Positions 52,076 to 61,309 of a stretch of DNA of 64,000 bases are shown here, one piece after another; positions within the stretch are counted from its first letter, which is position 1; every line of letters begins with the position of its first letter. Under the pieces are notes generated by a model, which searched no databases, had not been told where the DNA came from, and saw only the letters and a list, made by a program, of their open reading frames with translations. The stretch comes from an uncultured Craurococcus sp. (lineage in GTDB: Bacteria > Pseudomonadota > Alphaproteobacteria > Acetobacterales > Acetobacteraceae): positions 1-64,000 of the forward strand of contig CADCTD010000178.1 in NCBI GenBank assembly GCA_902805545.1, given 5' to 3'. The translations under genes and the position numbers were made by a program.

Positions 52076-54274
52076 TCAGGCGAAGACCATCCGTGGCAGC
52101 GCCGCGCGCTCCAGGTAGTCGAGCCGCGCCGCCAGGTCATCCCGCCGGCAGGCCATCAGGCTGCGCACACCGATGGCCACCTGCCGGCCATCCGGTAGGG
52201 CCGCGCCGCGATCGGCCTCGATTTCAACCTCGATCTCGCTGCCTGCAGCCGCTTCGAGCTCGAGCATGCAGAACAGCGCCTCGCCCGCCGCCGCCGTCAC
52301 CTCGCGGAAGGGACCGGCCGCGGCGCCCCGCATGCCGGCACGGATGCGGAAGGCGACGGCTTCCGGCGGCGCCAACAATTCGAGATAGACGCGCAACCGC
52401 CCCGCCTCGGCCCCCGGCTCCAGCGGCAGGCGCAGCAGGCTCTGCCCCGGGCCGGTCCAGGCGCCCCAATCCTCCAGCCGATGCCAGCCCTCGCCATCCC
52501 GCAGCAGGTCGGCGACCCCCATGGCGAGGCTCGGCTCCGGCCCCGGCAGCAGGCGTAGCGGATGCACCTCGCCCAGCCGGCAGGCGAGCCTCGCCCGCGG
52601 CGCCGGCAGGCGGATGCGCCCGGCCTCGCGCACCGCATCTTGGATCTGCGCCGCGACCTCCGCCCAGCGCCGCGGCGGCGGGCCGGCCGCCAGCGCCGCC
52701 TCCCGCCCCACCCGGAAGCCCGCCTCGAAGATCAGCCGCTCCAGCTTCGCCACCAGGTCGGGCTCGCTCTGCGGGGTGAAGTAGACGGCACCGTCCCGCC
52801 CTGCCTCGCGCAGCGAGGAATGGTCCGGCACCAGCGGCACCTTCCCGGCCGCGAGGCTCTCCGTCACCGGCAGGCCCCAGCCCTCGTAGAAGCTGTTGTA
52901 GAGGGTGAAGAGGCAGCCCCGGTAGAGCGCGGCCAGCTCGGTATCCGGCACGCCGTGCAGCAGGTGCACCTTGGCCCTGAGCGCCGGCGAATTCCGGTGC
53001 AGCTGCAGCGCCGCCTCGGCCAGCCAGCCGAGCTTGCCGACGCAGACGAGGTCCGGCACCGCCTCCGCCCCGTGCCGTCGCAGCAGGCTGAGCCAGGCAT
53101 TGAAGGCGAGCAGGTGGTTCTTCCGCGACTCGATCGTGCCGACGAAGAGCACGTAGGGCCGGCCGGAGCGCAGCAGCGGCGGCAGCGCCGCAGCGGCGGG
53201 CATCGGGTCCGCGGCGTCGAGCGGCACGGTGAAAGCCGGGATCTCGAGTCCCGGCAGCAGCCGCCGCTGAGCGCGCCGGAAATCCCTCCGCGTGCAGTCG
53301 GAGTTGGTCAGCACCGCATCCGCATGCAGGCAGACCGAGACGAACCAGCGGGCGAATTCATCGACCAGCCCGCTCGAGCAATGCTCCGGCACCAGCAGCG
53401 GAATGCAGTCGTGGATGAAGGGGATGTAGCGCAGGCCGAAGCGCGCCTGGGCCTGGCGCACCGCCCGCAGGTAGTCGGGAATCCACCAGGAGGTGCCGAG
53501 GTTGACGAGGCTCGCCCCCGGCGGCAGTTCGAGCGGCGCCGCCTCGCGCAATGCCTGCTCCACCGCCTGGACCGCCGCGCGCCAGGCCGGGTCCTGCACC
53601 GCGCTGCCATCGCGCGACAGCGCCGCGAGCCGCAGGAAGAGTGCCGGCGCCACCGGCTTCCACCGCCCCGTGCCGGCGTCGAAGCCGGTGATTGCGACGC
53701 CGCCGGCATCCGCCGCGGCCAGCGCCTCGCGGATGATGTTGAGCTGCACCCGCTGGATGCCCGTCGGCGCGCGGTTGTGGCGGAAATAGTCGATCAGGTC
53801 GGAGGCGTCGAAGATGAGCGCGCCGGCCCCGGTCGGCAGCACGGCCGGCAGCTCGGCCGGCGCCGCCATCGCCGCCCCGGCCGGCGCCGTATGCAGCGCC
53901 AGCAGCTCGGACCGCGCCGCGTTATTCGCCGGGTCGAGGGTCAGCGCCCGCGCGTACTCCTCCAGCGCCTCCTCCGGGCGGCCGAGCAGCTTCAGCGCAT
54001 GCCCGATCTGGAGGTGGATGTCGGCATCCTCGGGGCATTGCCGCTCGGCCTCGCGATAGGCGAGCAGCGCCGCATGCGGATCCCCGGACTCCTTCAGGCA
54101 GTGCCCGTACTGGACGCGGATCGACCAATCCTGCGGCCGCAGGCGGAGGAAGGCGGCATAGGCGGCCGCGGCTTCGGCCCAGGAATGGCCGTCACGCAGG
54201 GCATCGGCCCGGGCGAGGACCTCATCGGGACCGCCCCCCGCCGCGGCCGCACCGCCCCAGGTCATGACATCCAT
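52076..54274 (-). CDS. TPR-glycosyltransferase fusion
   Basis: 732 residues. Residues 17-125 hold TPR helices (WAEAAAAYAAFLRLRPQDW, PHAALLAYREAERQCPEDADIHLQIGHALKLLGRPEEALEEYARAL). Residues 150-570 form a GT4-type glycosyltransferase: RAPTGIQRVQLNIIREAL at its start, FVGTIESRKNHLLAFNAWL and FTLYNSFYEGWGLPVTESLAAGKVPLVPDHSS for the donor. The last 160 residues are a beta-rich domain without a known match. It probably adds a mannose-like sugar to the capsule. Start ATG 54274 or 54265. The 54358-54528 gene lies upstream on the same strand. Confidence 0.88.
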   Translation of the reverse strand: MDVMTWGGAAAAGGGPDEVLARADALRDGHSWAEAAAAYAAFLRLRPQDWSIRVQYGHCLKESGDPHAALLAYREAERQCPEDADIHLQIGHALKLLGRPEEALEEYARALTLDPANNAARSELLALHTAPAGAAMAAPAELPAVLPTGAGALIFDASDLIDYFRHNRAPTGIQRVQLNIIREALAAADAGGVAITGFDAGTGRWKPVAPALFLRLAALSRDGSAVQDPAWRAAVQAVEQALREAAPLELPPGASLVNLGTSWWIPDYLRAVRQAQARFGLRYIPFIHDCIPLLVPEHCSSGLVDEFARWFVSVCLHADAVLTNSDCTRRDFRRAQRRLLPGLEIPAFTVPLDAADPMPAAAALPPLLRSGRPYVLFVGTIESRKNHLLAFNAWLSLLRRHGAEAVPDLVCVGKLGWLAEAALQLHRNSPALRAKVHLLHGVPDTELAALYRGCLFTLYNSFYEGWGLPVTESLAAGKVPLVPDHSSLREAGRDGAVYFTPQSEPDLVAKLERLIFEAGFRVGREAALAAGPPPRRWAEVAAQIQDAVREAGRIRLPAPRARLACRLGEVHPLRLLPGPEPSLAMGVADLLRDGEGWHRLEDWGAWTGPGQSLLRLPLEPGAEAGRLRVYLELLAPPEAVAFRIRAGMRGAAAGPFREVTAAAGEALFCMLELEAAAGSEIEVEIEADRGAALPDGRQVAIGVRSLMACRRDDLAARLDYLERAALPRMVFA

Positions 54275-54357
54275 CCGACGGCTCTCCGCACGCGACCAGA
54301 CCAGCCCGCGGTGAACCGCGGCTGACCGGACCGGTATCCCCTATCGCCGCCTTGCGC

Positions 54358-54528
54358 TCAAGCGAATGCGAGGACCAGAATGAGGATCGGCGAGAGCAGC
54401 AGGAGAATTGCGCTGGCGCGCAGCAGGACGACGGCGATGTCCACCAGACCGATCGCCGCGACGCTGCGCAATGGGAGGGCGGCATCCGCCGCCGCCAAGC
54501 CCGCAACCCTTTCCGACGACCGCGCCAC
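54358..54528 (-). CDS. Small predicted membrane protein
   Basis: 56 residues from GTG 54528, with AGGAG six bases upstream. The C-terminal two-thirds is hydrophobic, VAAIGLVDIAVVLLRAS and AILLLLSPILILVLAFA, enough for one or two membrane segments; the N-terminus is polar. It precedes the TPR-glycosyltransferase by 83 bases on the same strand. No family is recognised. It might anchor a sugar-assembly enzyme. Confidence 0.5.
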   Translation of the reverse strand: MARSSERVAGLAAADAALPLRSVAAIGLVDIAVVLLRASAILLLLSPILILVLAFA

Positions 54529-54598
54529 GACAGGCTCCTGAACCAACTACGCGATATGACACCCAGCCCTACCGCGCCACAAGAGATATCAGGAGGTG

Positions 54599-54691
54599 AT
54601 GAAGGCTTCGGAAATGCCAGGTCCCTTTTCTCTGTTTCAAATTTCTGTGCATGTCGAACCGATGCTTCCGATCCCGAAGGCGCCCGCATGA
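54599..54691 (+). CDS. Possible 30-residue leader peptide before a glycosyltransferase
   Basis: A 30-codon frame from ATG 54599 ends in TGA that overlaps the glycosyltransferase ATG. The Shine-Dalgarno AGGAGGTGAT is a 10-base match to the 16S rRNA 3' end, but stands only two bases from the ATG, closer than usual. The sequence is less GC-rich than its surroundings. It might couple ribosomes to the next start. The peptide has no recognised function. Confidence 0.3.
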   Translation: MKASEMPGPFSLFQISVHVEPMLPIPKAPA

Positions 54692-56067
54692 CCTCCAAGG
54701 CCCGCCCCCGCGTGTTCCTCGACGGCTACAACCTCGCCCTCGGCCAGGGCACCGGCGTCGCCACCTATGCACGCAATCTGAGCCTGGCGATGGGCTCGCT
54801 CGGCACCGAGGTCGGCGTGCTCTACGGCACCCGCGCCGCCCCCTCGCTCGACCCGCTGATCCGCGAGATCGCCTTCTTCGACGAGCGTGTCGGCAGCCCG
54901 CCGGGTTGGCTCGTCGCGCTTCGCCGCGCGAGGCGCATGTGGCGCGCCGCGGTCGGCGAGCTGGCGGTGCCGGTGCCCATCACCGGCCAGGTGATCGCCA
55001 CGACCTTCCGCGACCGCCTGCCGCATTTCGACGAGATCTGGAACTCCCAGGACCTGTTCCAGCAGGCCCATGCGCATTTCCGCGTCTTCGGCGTCGAGCT
55101 GCAGGTGACGATCCCCGACCGGCCGCAGCTCATGCACTGGACCTATCCGCTGCCGCTCCGGGCCAAGGGCACCCGCAACATCTACACGATGCACGACCTG
55201 GTGCCGCTGCGCCTGCCCTACACGACGCTCGACAACAAGCGCCGCTACTACCGGCTGAACCGCCGCCTCGGCCGTGATGCAGACCATATCGTCACCGTCT
55301 CCGAGGCTTCGAAGCGGGACATCGTGAACCTGCTCGGCGTGCCGGAGGAGCGCGTCACCAACACCTACCAGGCGGTCGACATCCCCCGGAAGTTCACCGA
55401 CGTGCCGATGCACCAGGTTGCCGCCGAGGTGCAGGGCAGCTTCGGCCTGGAGGCCGGTGGCTACTGGCTCTTCTTCGGCGCCATCGAGCCGAAGAAGAAT
55501 GTCGGCCGCATGATCCAGGCCTTCCTCGCCAGCGGCGTCGAGGGCCCGCTCGTCATCGTCGGCAAGAAGGCCTGGAAGTCGGAGGAGGAGCTTCGGCTCA
55601 TGTTCGACGACCATATCCGCTACCTGGTGCAGGAGGGGATGACGCTCCGCACCCGGCACAAGATCATGCTGCTCGACTACGCTCCCTTCCGCTTGCTGGT
55701 GAACCTCATCCGCGGCGCGCGTGGCGTGCTCTTCCCCTCGCTCTACGAGGGCTTCGGCCTGCCGGCGCTCGAGTCGATGCTGCTCGGCACGCCCGTCATC
55801 ACCTCCAACACCGCCTCCATGCCGGAGGTGGTGGGCGATGCGGCGCTGACCGTCGACCCCTACGACATCTCCGCACTGGTCCAGGCGATCCAGGCGATGG
55901 ATCGGGACGAGCTGCTGCGCGCCCGCCTGGCCCATGCCGGACCGCAGCGCGCCGCCCTGTTCAGCGCCGAACGCTACGCTGCGCGGCTGGCCGAGCTCTA
56001 CACCCGCCTGGGCGTCCCGCCGGCCGCCCGGCAGCCGTCGGCGGCCGGCTACCGGATGGCGGTCTGA
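54688..56067 (+). CDS. GT4-family glycosyltransferase
   Basis: 459 residues from ATG 54688. GT4 signatures: [21 protein letters not shown] near residue 10, [13 protein letters not shown] near residue 168, [35 protein letters not shown] near residue 265, and the donor site [38 protein letters not shown] near residue 350. Probably a mannosyl- or rhamnosyltransferase acting on the capsule. Divergent from the small membrane protein and the TPR-glycosyltransferase. Confidence 0.92.
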   Translation: MTSKARPRVFLDGYNLALGQGTGVATYARNLSLAMGSLGTEVGVLYGTRAAPSLDPLIREIAFFDERVGSPPGWLVALRRARRMWRAAVGELAVPVPITGQVIATTFRDRLPHFDEIWNSQDLFQQAHAHFRVFGVELQVTIPDRPQLMHWTYPLPLRAKGTRNIYTMHDLVPLRLPYTTLDNKRRYYRLNRRLGRDADHIVTVSEASKRDIVNLLGVPEERVTNTYQAVDIPRKFTDVPMHQVAAEVQGSFGLEAGGYWLFFGAIEPKKNVGRMIQAFLASGVEGPLVIVGKKAWKSEEELRLMFDDHIRYLVQEGMTLRTRHKIMLLDYAPFRLLVNLIRGARGVLFPSLYEGFGLPALESMLLGTPVITSNTASMPEVVGDAALTVDPYDISALVQAIQAMDRDELLRARLAHAGPQRAALFSAERYAARLAELYTRLGVPPAARQPSAAGYRMAV

Positions 56068-56223
56068 GCCCGACGGCGCCATGGTTCCATCACAATGCAG
56101 GATTAATTCAGCACCTCAACAGAACTTGACACCGCCACTGATCGCGGTCCGCTAAACCATTGGTAGGCGTTGTGGAACAACCACCTCCAAGCAGGGTTGC
56201 AACGCCAGTGGAACGAGGCAGCG

Positions 56224-56652
56224 ATGAATCAGGCGCTCGAAGCTGGGAATGGCATACGCGTCCTGGTGGCGGAGGATGAACCGCTTGCCGCCATGGTCGT
56301 CGAGGATGTCCTGAGCGAACTCGGCTATGACGTGCTGCTGGCCTCGGATGGCGAGGAGGCGATGCGGCTCGCCGAGCGCCAGGTCTTCGACGTGCTGGTG
56401 ACCGACCTTGCCATGCCGCGGATGACGGGGTGGGAGCTGATCCCGCGCCTCCGCTCCAAGCGCCCGGACCTGCCGGTGGTGGTGATGACCGGCTTCCTCC
56501 CTCCGAACGGGCGGGAGGTGCTTCTCTCCGGCCAGAGCGGGCCGCTCGCCCTGGTGCTGAAGCCTTTCGAGATCAGCCACCTGGTCCGGGCCCTTGAGAA
56601 GGTCATCGGCAACCGGGCCGAGTGCGGCCCGGCCCTGCTCCCGGTGTCCTGA
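56224..56652 (+). CDS. Single-domain response regulator
   Basis: 142 residues from ATG 56224, with GAGG upstream; a longer frame starts at 56170. One receiver domain: acidic pair VLVAEDEPLAAMVVEDVL near residue 17, phosphoacceptor Asp in FDVLVTDLAMPRMTGWELIP near residue 63, and Lys in LALVLKPFEI near residue 113. No output domain, so it acts through protein contacts or as a phosphorelay partner. No histidine kinase is nearby. A TTGACA (56126-56131) lies upstream but without a clear -10. Confidence 0.9.
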   Translation: MNQALEAGNGIRVLVAEDEPLAAMVVEDVLSELGYDVLLASDGEEAMRLAERQVFDVLVTDLAMPRMTGWELIPRLRSKRPDLPVVVMTGFLPPNGREVLLSGQSGPLALVLKPFEISHLVRALEKVIGNRAECGPALLPVS

Positions 56653-56784
56653 AAGGCGGTCGGCGCGGGCGCTGCCCGCCGTGGCGCCGGGATGGCGCCC
56701 TGGCCTCGTGCCCCGGATGGGCCGGCAGCGCCGATCAGGCGGGTGACCCGATCGGTGCCTGCTCCAGGCCGGGGCGGCCAGGTC

Positions 56785-58323
56785 TCAGATCATCAGCTCG
56801 ATCAGGAATGGCCCGGGCCGGGCGAAGCTCTGCGCCATCAGGTCGCCGAGCGCTTCGAGCGTCGTCGCCTGCGCCGCCTCGACGCCCATGGAGTTGGCGA
56901 GCTGGACCCAGCCGATATCGGGATTGCCGAGATCGAGCATGTCCATGGCCGTCCGTCCCGGATTCGCACCGACATTCTGGTACTCGCCGAGCAGGATCTG
57001 ATACTTGCGGTTGGAGAGCAGCACGGTCGTCACCGGCAGCTTCTCGCGCGCCTGGGTCCAGAGGCCCTGCACCGTGTACATGGCGCTGCCGTCGGCCTGC
57101 AGGCCAATGACGCGGCGGCCGCCGCCGGCCAGCGCCGCGCCGACCGCGACGGGGATGCCGTAGCCGATGGCGCCGCCGCAATTCTGCAGCCAGTCATGCG
57201 CCGGCGCCGCCACCGTCTCGGGGAAGAAGCCACGGCCATAGGTGACGGATTCATCGACCACGATCGAGCCTTCCGGCATCAGCGCGGCGACGGCGCGGGC
57301 GAGGCCCTCGGGCGAGAGGGCGCCGCGCGGCGCTTCCGGGCGCTGGCCGGCGGAGGGGATCGCCGCAGCCGGGGCGCCAAGCTCCTCGGCGAGCGCCGCA
57401 AGCGCCGCCTCGGCATCCTGCTCGTAGCGGGTCAGGACATGGACCGCGGCATCGGCCGGGTAGAGGCGACTCGGCTTGCCGGGATAGCCGAAGAAGCCGA
57501 TCGGCTCCTTGGCGTTGACGAGGACGAGGTGCTGGACATCGGCGAGCGCCGCGAGGGCCTGATCGACCACATAGGGCACGCGGTCGAGCGGCAGGCGGCC
57601 CTGGCCGCGCTGGGTGCGGGCGTTCGACCCCTCGGCCAGCAGCCGGCAGCCGGTGGCGGCGGCGATGCGGTGGGCCTGGCGCTGGGCGCCCTCCGTCAGG
57701 GCGAGGCCGCCGAGCAGGAGCAGGATGCCGCGCTTCTCCCGCAGGATGCGGGCGACCTGCTTCACCGCATGCGGGTCGGCCACGGGGACGGCGGGGACGG
57801 GCAGCGCGGGGGCGACGACGCCGCCCTCGTTCCAGGAGCTGTCGGAGGGGAGGATCAGCGTGGCGATCCCGCCGGGCGAGGTGCGGGCGGCCTGGATGGC
57901 GGTCGCGGCATCGGCGCCGACCTCCTCCGCGCGCGTCGAGGTGCGGGTCCAGGCGGAGACGCCCCTCGCCCAGCCTTCCGTGTCGGCGGTCAGCGGCGCG
58001 TCGAAGGGGCGGTGATAGACCGCCTGGTCGCCCACGATGTTGACGATGCCGGAGCGTGCGCGGCGGGCATCGTGCAGGCCGGCGAGTCCATTGGCGAGGC
58101 CGGGGCCGCAATGCAGCAGGGTGCAGGCCGGCCGCCCGGCGATGCGCCAGTAGCCATCCGCCGCGCCGGTGACGATGTTCTCCTGCAGGCCGAGGACGCA
58201 GCGCATGCCGGGAATCCGGTCGAGCGCCGCCACGAAATGCATCTCGCTGGTGCCGGGGTTGGAGAAGCAGACATCGACCCCTCCCCCGAGAAGGGTCTTC
58301 ACCAGGCTTTCGGCTCCGTTCAC
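56785..58323 (-). CDS. Thiamine-diphosphate-dependent enzyme, acetolactate synthase-like
   Basis: 512 residues from GTG 58323, with GAGAGGAA upstream. N-terminal domain: VDVCFSNPGTSEMHFVAALDRIPGMRCVLGLQENIVTGAADGYWRIAGRP, with the catalytic Glu near residue 48. The C-terminal diphosphate motif is ADGSAMYTVQGLWTQAREKLPVTTVLLSNRKYQIL near residue 403. Family members include acetolactate synthase large subunits and 2-oxo-acid decarboxylases. No regulatory subunit gene is near, so a catabolic or biosynthetic C-C lyase is as likely. Divergent from the binding protein gene. Confidence 0.88.
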   Translation of the reverse strand: MNGAESLVKTLLGGGVDVCFSNPGTSEMHFVAALDRIPGMRCVLGLQENIVTGAADGYWRIAGRPACTLLHCGPGLANGLAGLHDARRARSGIVNIVGDQAVYHRPFDAPLTADTEGWARGVSAWTRTSTRAEEVGADAATAIQAARTSPGGIATLILPSDSSWNEGGVVAPALPVPAVPVADPHAVKQVARILREKRGILLLLGGLALTEGAQRQAHRIAAATGCRLLAEGSNARTQRGQGRLPLDRVPYVVDQALAALADVQHLVLVNAKEPIGFFGYPGKPSRLYPADAAVHVLTRYEQDAEAALAALAEELGAPAAAIPSAGQRPEAPRGALSPEGLARAVAALMPEGSIVVDESVTYGRGFFPETVAAPAHDWLQNCGGAIGYGIPVAVGAALAGGGRRVIGLQADGSAMYTVQGLWTQAREKLPVTTVLLSNRKYQILLGEYQNVGANPGRTAMDMLDLGNPDIGWVQLANSMGVEAAQATTLEALGDLMAQSFARPGPFLIELMI

Positions 58324-58427
58324 GGCGCATTCCTCTCGTCTGTCGGGCGCAGGGTGCAGGGGCTTGCGGCGGTGGGCAAGATGGGGCGCGGCATGGCATT
58401 CTGTTGCGGAATCGAGGGGACACGTCC

Positions 58428-59456
58428 ATGACCGCAGAACGCTTCATCGTTTCGCGCCGGGTGGCGCTCGGGCTCGCCACGGGGCCGCTGCTGGTGGCCG
58501 CCGGCCAGGTGCGGGCGCAGCCGCGGCTCGACAAGGTGAGCTTCGTCACCAACTGGCGCGCCCAGGCCGAGCATGGCGGCTTCTACCAGGCGCAGGCGGC
58601 GGGGCTGTACCGCGCGGCGGGGCTCGAGGTGGAGCTGCGCTCGGGCGGGCCGCAGATCAACCCGGCGCAGCTGCTGATCGGCGGGCGGGTCGACATGGCG
58701 ATGGGCAACGGGCTCGGCGCGCTGGGCTTCGTCCGTGAGGGGATCCCCTTCCTCTGCGTCGCCGCCGTCTTCCAGAAGGACCCGGTGGTGCTGATCGGGC
58801 ATCCGGGCCAGGGCATCGACGGCTTCGCCTCGCTGAAGGGGCGGCCGGTGCTGATCAGCGCCGAGCCGCGCGTGACCTGGTGGCCCTATGTGCGGCAGAA
58901 GTTCGGGCTGAGCGACGAGCAGGTGCGGCCCTACACCTTCAGCCTGGCGCCCTTCCTTGCCGACAAGCGGGTGGTGCAGCAGGGCTATCTCGGCAGCGAG
59001 CCCTTCTCCATCCGGCAGCAGGGCGTGGAGCCGGTGGTGCTGCTGGTGCATGACAGCGGCTTCCAGGACTACGGCACCACGATCAATGTCGGGGCGAAGA
59101 CGCTCGCCGAGCGGCGCGAGGTGATCGGGCGCTTCGTCGATGCCAGCATGGCCGGCTGGGACCAGTACTTGAAGGGCAAGGCCGGCGGCTTCGACACGGA
59201 CGGCGCCAACCGGCTGATCCGTCAGCAGAACCCCGACATGGGCGAGGACCTCATCGCCTATGGCACGGAGATGATGAACAAGGAGGGCATCGTGCGCTCG
59301 GGCGATGCCGCGCGCCTCGGCATCGGGGCGATGACGGAGGCGCGGTGGCAGGCGCTCTACGAGGCGGCCGCGCAGGTGGGCGTGGTGCCGCGCGCGATGG
59401 AGTGGCGGCGGGCCTTCGATGCGGGGCTGGTCGGGAAGGGCATCGGCAAGGCCTGA
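58428..59456 (+). CDS. NMT1/THI5-like ABC transporter binding protein
   Basis: 342 residues from ATG 58428, with GAGGGGA eight bases upstream. Signal region ending at VRAQ. The mature protein begins LDKVSFVTNWRAQAEHGGFYQAQAAGLYRAAGLEVELRSGGPQINPAQLLIGGRVDMAMGN, the type 2 fold of NMT1/SsuA/ThiY proteins. These bind pyrimidine precursors of thiamine, sulfonates, nitrate or similar. The ATPase and permease follow. The exact ligand is unknown; the divergent TPP-dependent enzyme does not by itself show thiamine uptake. Confidence 0.92.
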   Translation: MTAERFIVSRRVALGLATGPLLVAAGQVRAQPRLDKVSFVTNWRAQAEHGGFYQAQAAGLYRAAGLEVELRSGGPQINPAQLLIGGRVDMAMGNGLGALGFVREGIPFLCVAAVFQKDPVVLIGHPGQGIDGFASLKGRPVLISAEPRVTWWPYVRQKFGLSDEQVRPYTFSLAPFLADKRVVQQGYLGSEPFSIRQQGVEPVVLLVHDSGFQDYGTTINVGAKTLAERREVIGRFVDASMAGWDQYLKGKAGGFDTDGANRLIRQQNPDMGEDLIAYGTEMMNKEGIVRSGDAARLGIGAMTEARWQALYEAAAQVGVVPRAMEWRRAFDAGLVGKGIGKA

Positions 59457-59699
59457 GGTCTCGAGGGCCGGGGTGGTGGCCGGGCATGCTCATCCGGGTC
59501 TCGCCGCAATGACACATCATGTGCCGACCGCGCCGCGGGGAAGGTTCGGGCGAGGGGCGCAGGCGGAGATGCGCTTGGAACCTTGTGATGATGTGGACAC
59601 GGCAGGGCAAGGCTTCCCCGCAGCCGCGCCCGGCCCTTGCCGCCCGCGCTTTCCACCCGTCATTCTCGCCTCGATGTACTCCCTCCCCTCCCCCTTCGC

Positions 59700-60449
59700 G
59701 TGACGCTCGTCGCCCTCGACGGCGTCGGCAAGCGCTTCGCCAGCGGGACGGAGGCGCTGCGGGATGTCGACCTCAGGATCGAGCCAGGGGAGTTCCTCTC
59801 GCTGCTCGGTCCCTCGGGCTGCGGCAAGTCGACGCTGCTGCGGCTGATCGCGGGGCTTGCCGAGCCGAGCGCGGGGCGGATCGAGCGGGCGGCCTCGCGG
59901 CAGGTGGGCTTCGTCTTTCAGGAGGCAACGCTGCTGCCCTGGTCGGATGCGGTCACCAATGTGCGGCTGCCGCTGCGGCTCCTTGGCCTGCCGAGGGCGG
60001 AGCAGGAGGAGCGGGCGGCCGAGGCGCTGGCGCAGGTCGGGCTCGGCGGCTTCGAGCGGGCCTATCCGCGGGAGCTGTCGGGGGGCATGCGGATGCGCGT
60101 CTCCATAGCCCGCGCCCTGGTGACGCGGCCGAGCCTGCTGCTGATGGACGAGCCCTTCGCGGCACTCGACGAGCTGACGCGGCACAGGCTGAACGACGAC
60201 CTGCTGGCGCTCTGGGCGGGGAGCGGGGTGACGGTGGTCTTCGTCACCCATTCGGTCTTCGAGAGCGTCTATCTTTCCTCGCGCATCCTGGTCATGGCGG
60301 CACGGCCGGGGCGCATCGCGGCGGAGGTCGTCGTCGAGGCGCCAAGGGGAGAGGGATCGCCCCGGCCGGAGGGGTTCCGCACCTCGGCGGAGTATGCGGC
60401 GCTATGCCGGCGGGCGACCGAGGCGCTGGAGGGGGCGATGCGGGCATGA
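59700..60449 (+). CDS. ABC transporter ATPase of the NMT1/THI5-type system
   Basis: 249 residues if started at GTG 59700; the stretch before it is pyrimidine-rich with no ribosome binding site, so the start is uncertain. Walker A LLGPSGCGKSTLLRLIAG near residue 36, Q-loop VGFVFQEATLLPWSDAVTNV, signature RELSGGMRMRVSIARAL, and Walker B LLLMDEPFAALDELTR. Members of this group drive uptake of sulfonates, nitrate or thiamine precursors. Its stop overlaps the permease start. The 243-base gap upstream of it (59457-59699) has no recognised gene. Confidence 0.92.
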   Translation: MTLVALDGVGKRFASGTEALRDVDLRIEPGEFLSLLGPSGCGKSTLLRLIAGLAEPSAGRIERAASRQVGFVFQEATLLPWSDAVTNVRLPLRLLGLPRAEQEERAAEALAQVGLGGFERAYPRELSGGMRMRVSIARALVTRPSLLLMDEPFAALDELTRHRLNDDLLALWAGSGVTVVFVTHSVFESVYLSSRILVMAARPGRIAAEVVVEAPRGEGSPRPEGFRTSAEYAALCRRATEALEGAMRA

Positions 60450-61228
60450 GGCGATGGGCGGACTGGCTGGCGCCGAGCCTCGTCGGCCTGCTCGTGCTCG
60501 GGGGGTGGGAGGCGGCCGTCAGGCTGCTGGAGGTGCCGGCCTATGAGGTGCCGGGGCCGGTGGCCATCGCGCAGGCCTTGGTGGCGGACTGGCCGCTCTT
60601 CCGGTCCTCCATGCTGGTGACGCTGAAGATCGCGCTGCTCGCCCTGCTGCTGGCGGTGACGCTGGGCGGGCTGCTCGCCGTGGCCTTCGCGCAGTCGCGC
60701 TGGGTGGAGCGGGCCTTCTTTCCCTATGCCGTGGTGCTGCAGGTGACGCCGGTGGTCGCCATCGCGCCGCTGATCCTGATCTGGGTCGACGATGTCACCG
60801 TCAGCCTGCTGATCTGCGCCTGGATCGTCGCCTTCTTCCCCATCCTGTCGAACACGGTGCTCGGGCTGAACAGCGCGGACCGCAACCATGTGGAGCTGTT
60901 CCGGCTCTATGGCGCGACGCGGTGGCAGACGCTGCTGCTGCTGCGGCTTCCGGGGGCGCTGCCCTTCTTCCTCGCCGGCTTGCGGGTGGCGGGAGGGTTG
61001 GCGCTGATCGGGGCCGTGGTCGCGGAGTTCGTCGCGGGCGCCGGAGGGACGGGCTCTGGCCTCGCCTTCCGCATCCTCGAGGCGGGGTACCAGTTGAAGA
61101 TCCCGCGCATGTTCGCCGCACTCGCGCTGATCTCGGCGCTCGGCATCGCCATCTTCGCGGCGCTGGGGCTGGTGCAGCACCTGCTGCTCAGGCGCTGGCA
61201 TGAGAGCGCCATGCGGCCCGAGAGCTAG
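60446..61228 (+). CDS. ABC transporter permease of the NMT1/THI5-type system
   Basis: 260 residues, coupled to the ATPase gene by ATGA. Six membrane segments, with the EAA loop near residue 155 (ELFRLYGATRWQTLLLLRLPGALPFFLAGLRVAGG). Typical of SsuC/ThiX-type permeases. With 58428 and 59700 it makes a complete importer. Confidence 0.93.
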   Translation: MRRWADWLAPSLVGLLVLGGWEAAVRLLEVPAYEVPGPVAIAQALVADWPLFRSSMLVTLKIALLALLLAVTLGGLLAVAFAQSRWVERAFFPYAVVLQVTPVVAIAPLILIWVDDVTVSLLICAWIVAFFPILSNTVLGLNSADRNHVELFRLYGATRWQTLLLLRLPGALPFFLAGLRVAGGLALIGAVVAEFVAGAGGTGSGLAFRILEAGYQLKIPRMFAALALISALGIAIFAALGLVQHLLLRRWHESAMRPES

Positions 61229-61229
61229 G

Positions 61230-61256
61230 GCGCGATCGCCGGCGGGTGGATCGCGC
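61230..61256 (+). terminator. Hairpin after the ABC transporter genes
   Basis: GCGCGATC and GATCGCGC pair (61230-61237, 61249-61256) right after the permease stop. There is no T-run, so confidence is limited. Confidence 0.4.
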
Positions 61257-61309
61257 GGCAAGGCGGCAGCCAGGCCGTGAACCACGATCCGGCCATCGCG
61301 CATGCTGAT

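Noticed and set aside
56174-56198. EcfG-type stress promoter (GGAAC, 16 bases, GGTT) before the response regulator
   Set aside because: The -35 matches but the -10 lacks the expected CGTT; by itself this is near chance in a GC-rich genome.
58324-58427. Possible TPP riboswitch between the TPP-dependent enzyme and the NMT1/THI5-like transporter
   Set aside because: I looked for the CUGAGA and ACC core elements on both strands and did not find them in order; the gap is too short for a full THI box.
59457-59699. A gene in the gap between the binding protein and ATPase genes
   Set aside because: Frames here are short and Arg/Pro-rich and no ribosome binding site precedes a conserved start; it may hold part of the ATPase leader.
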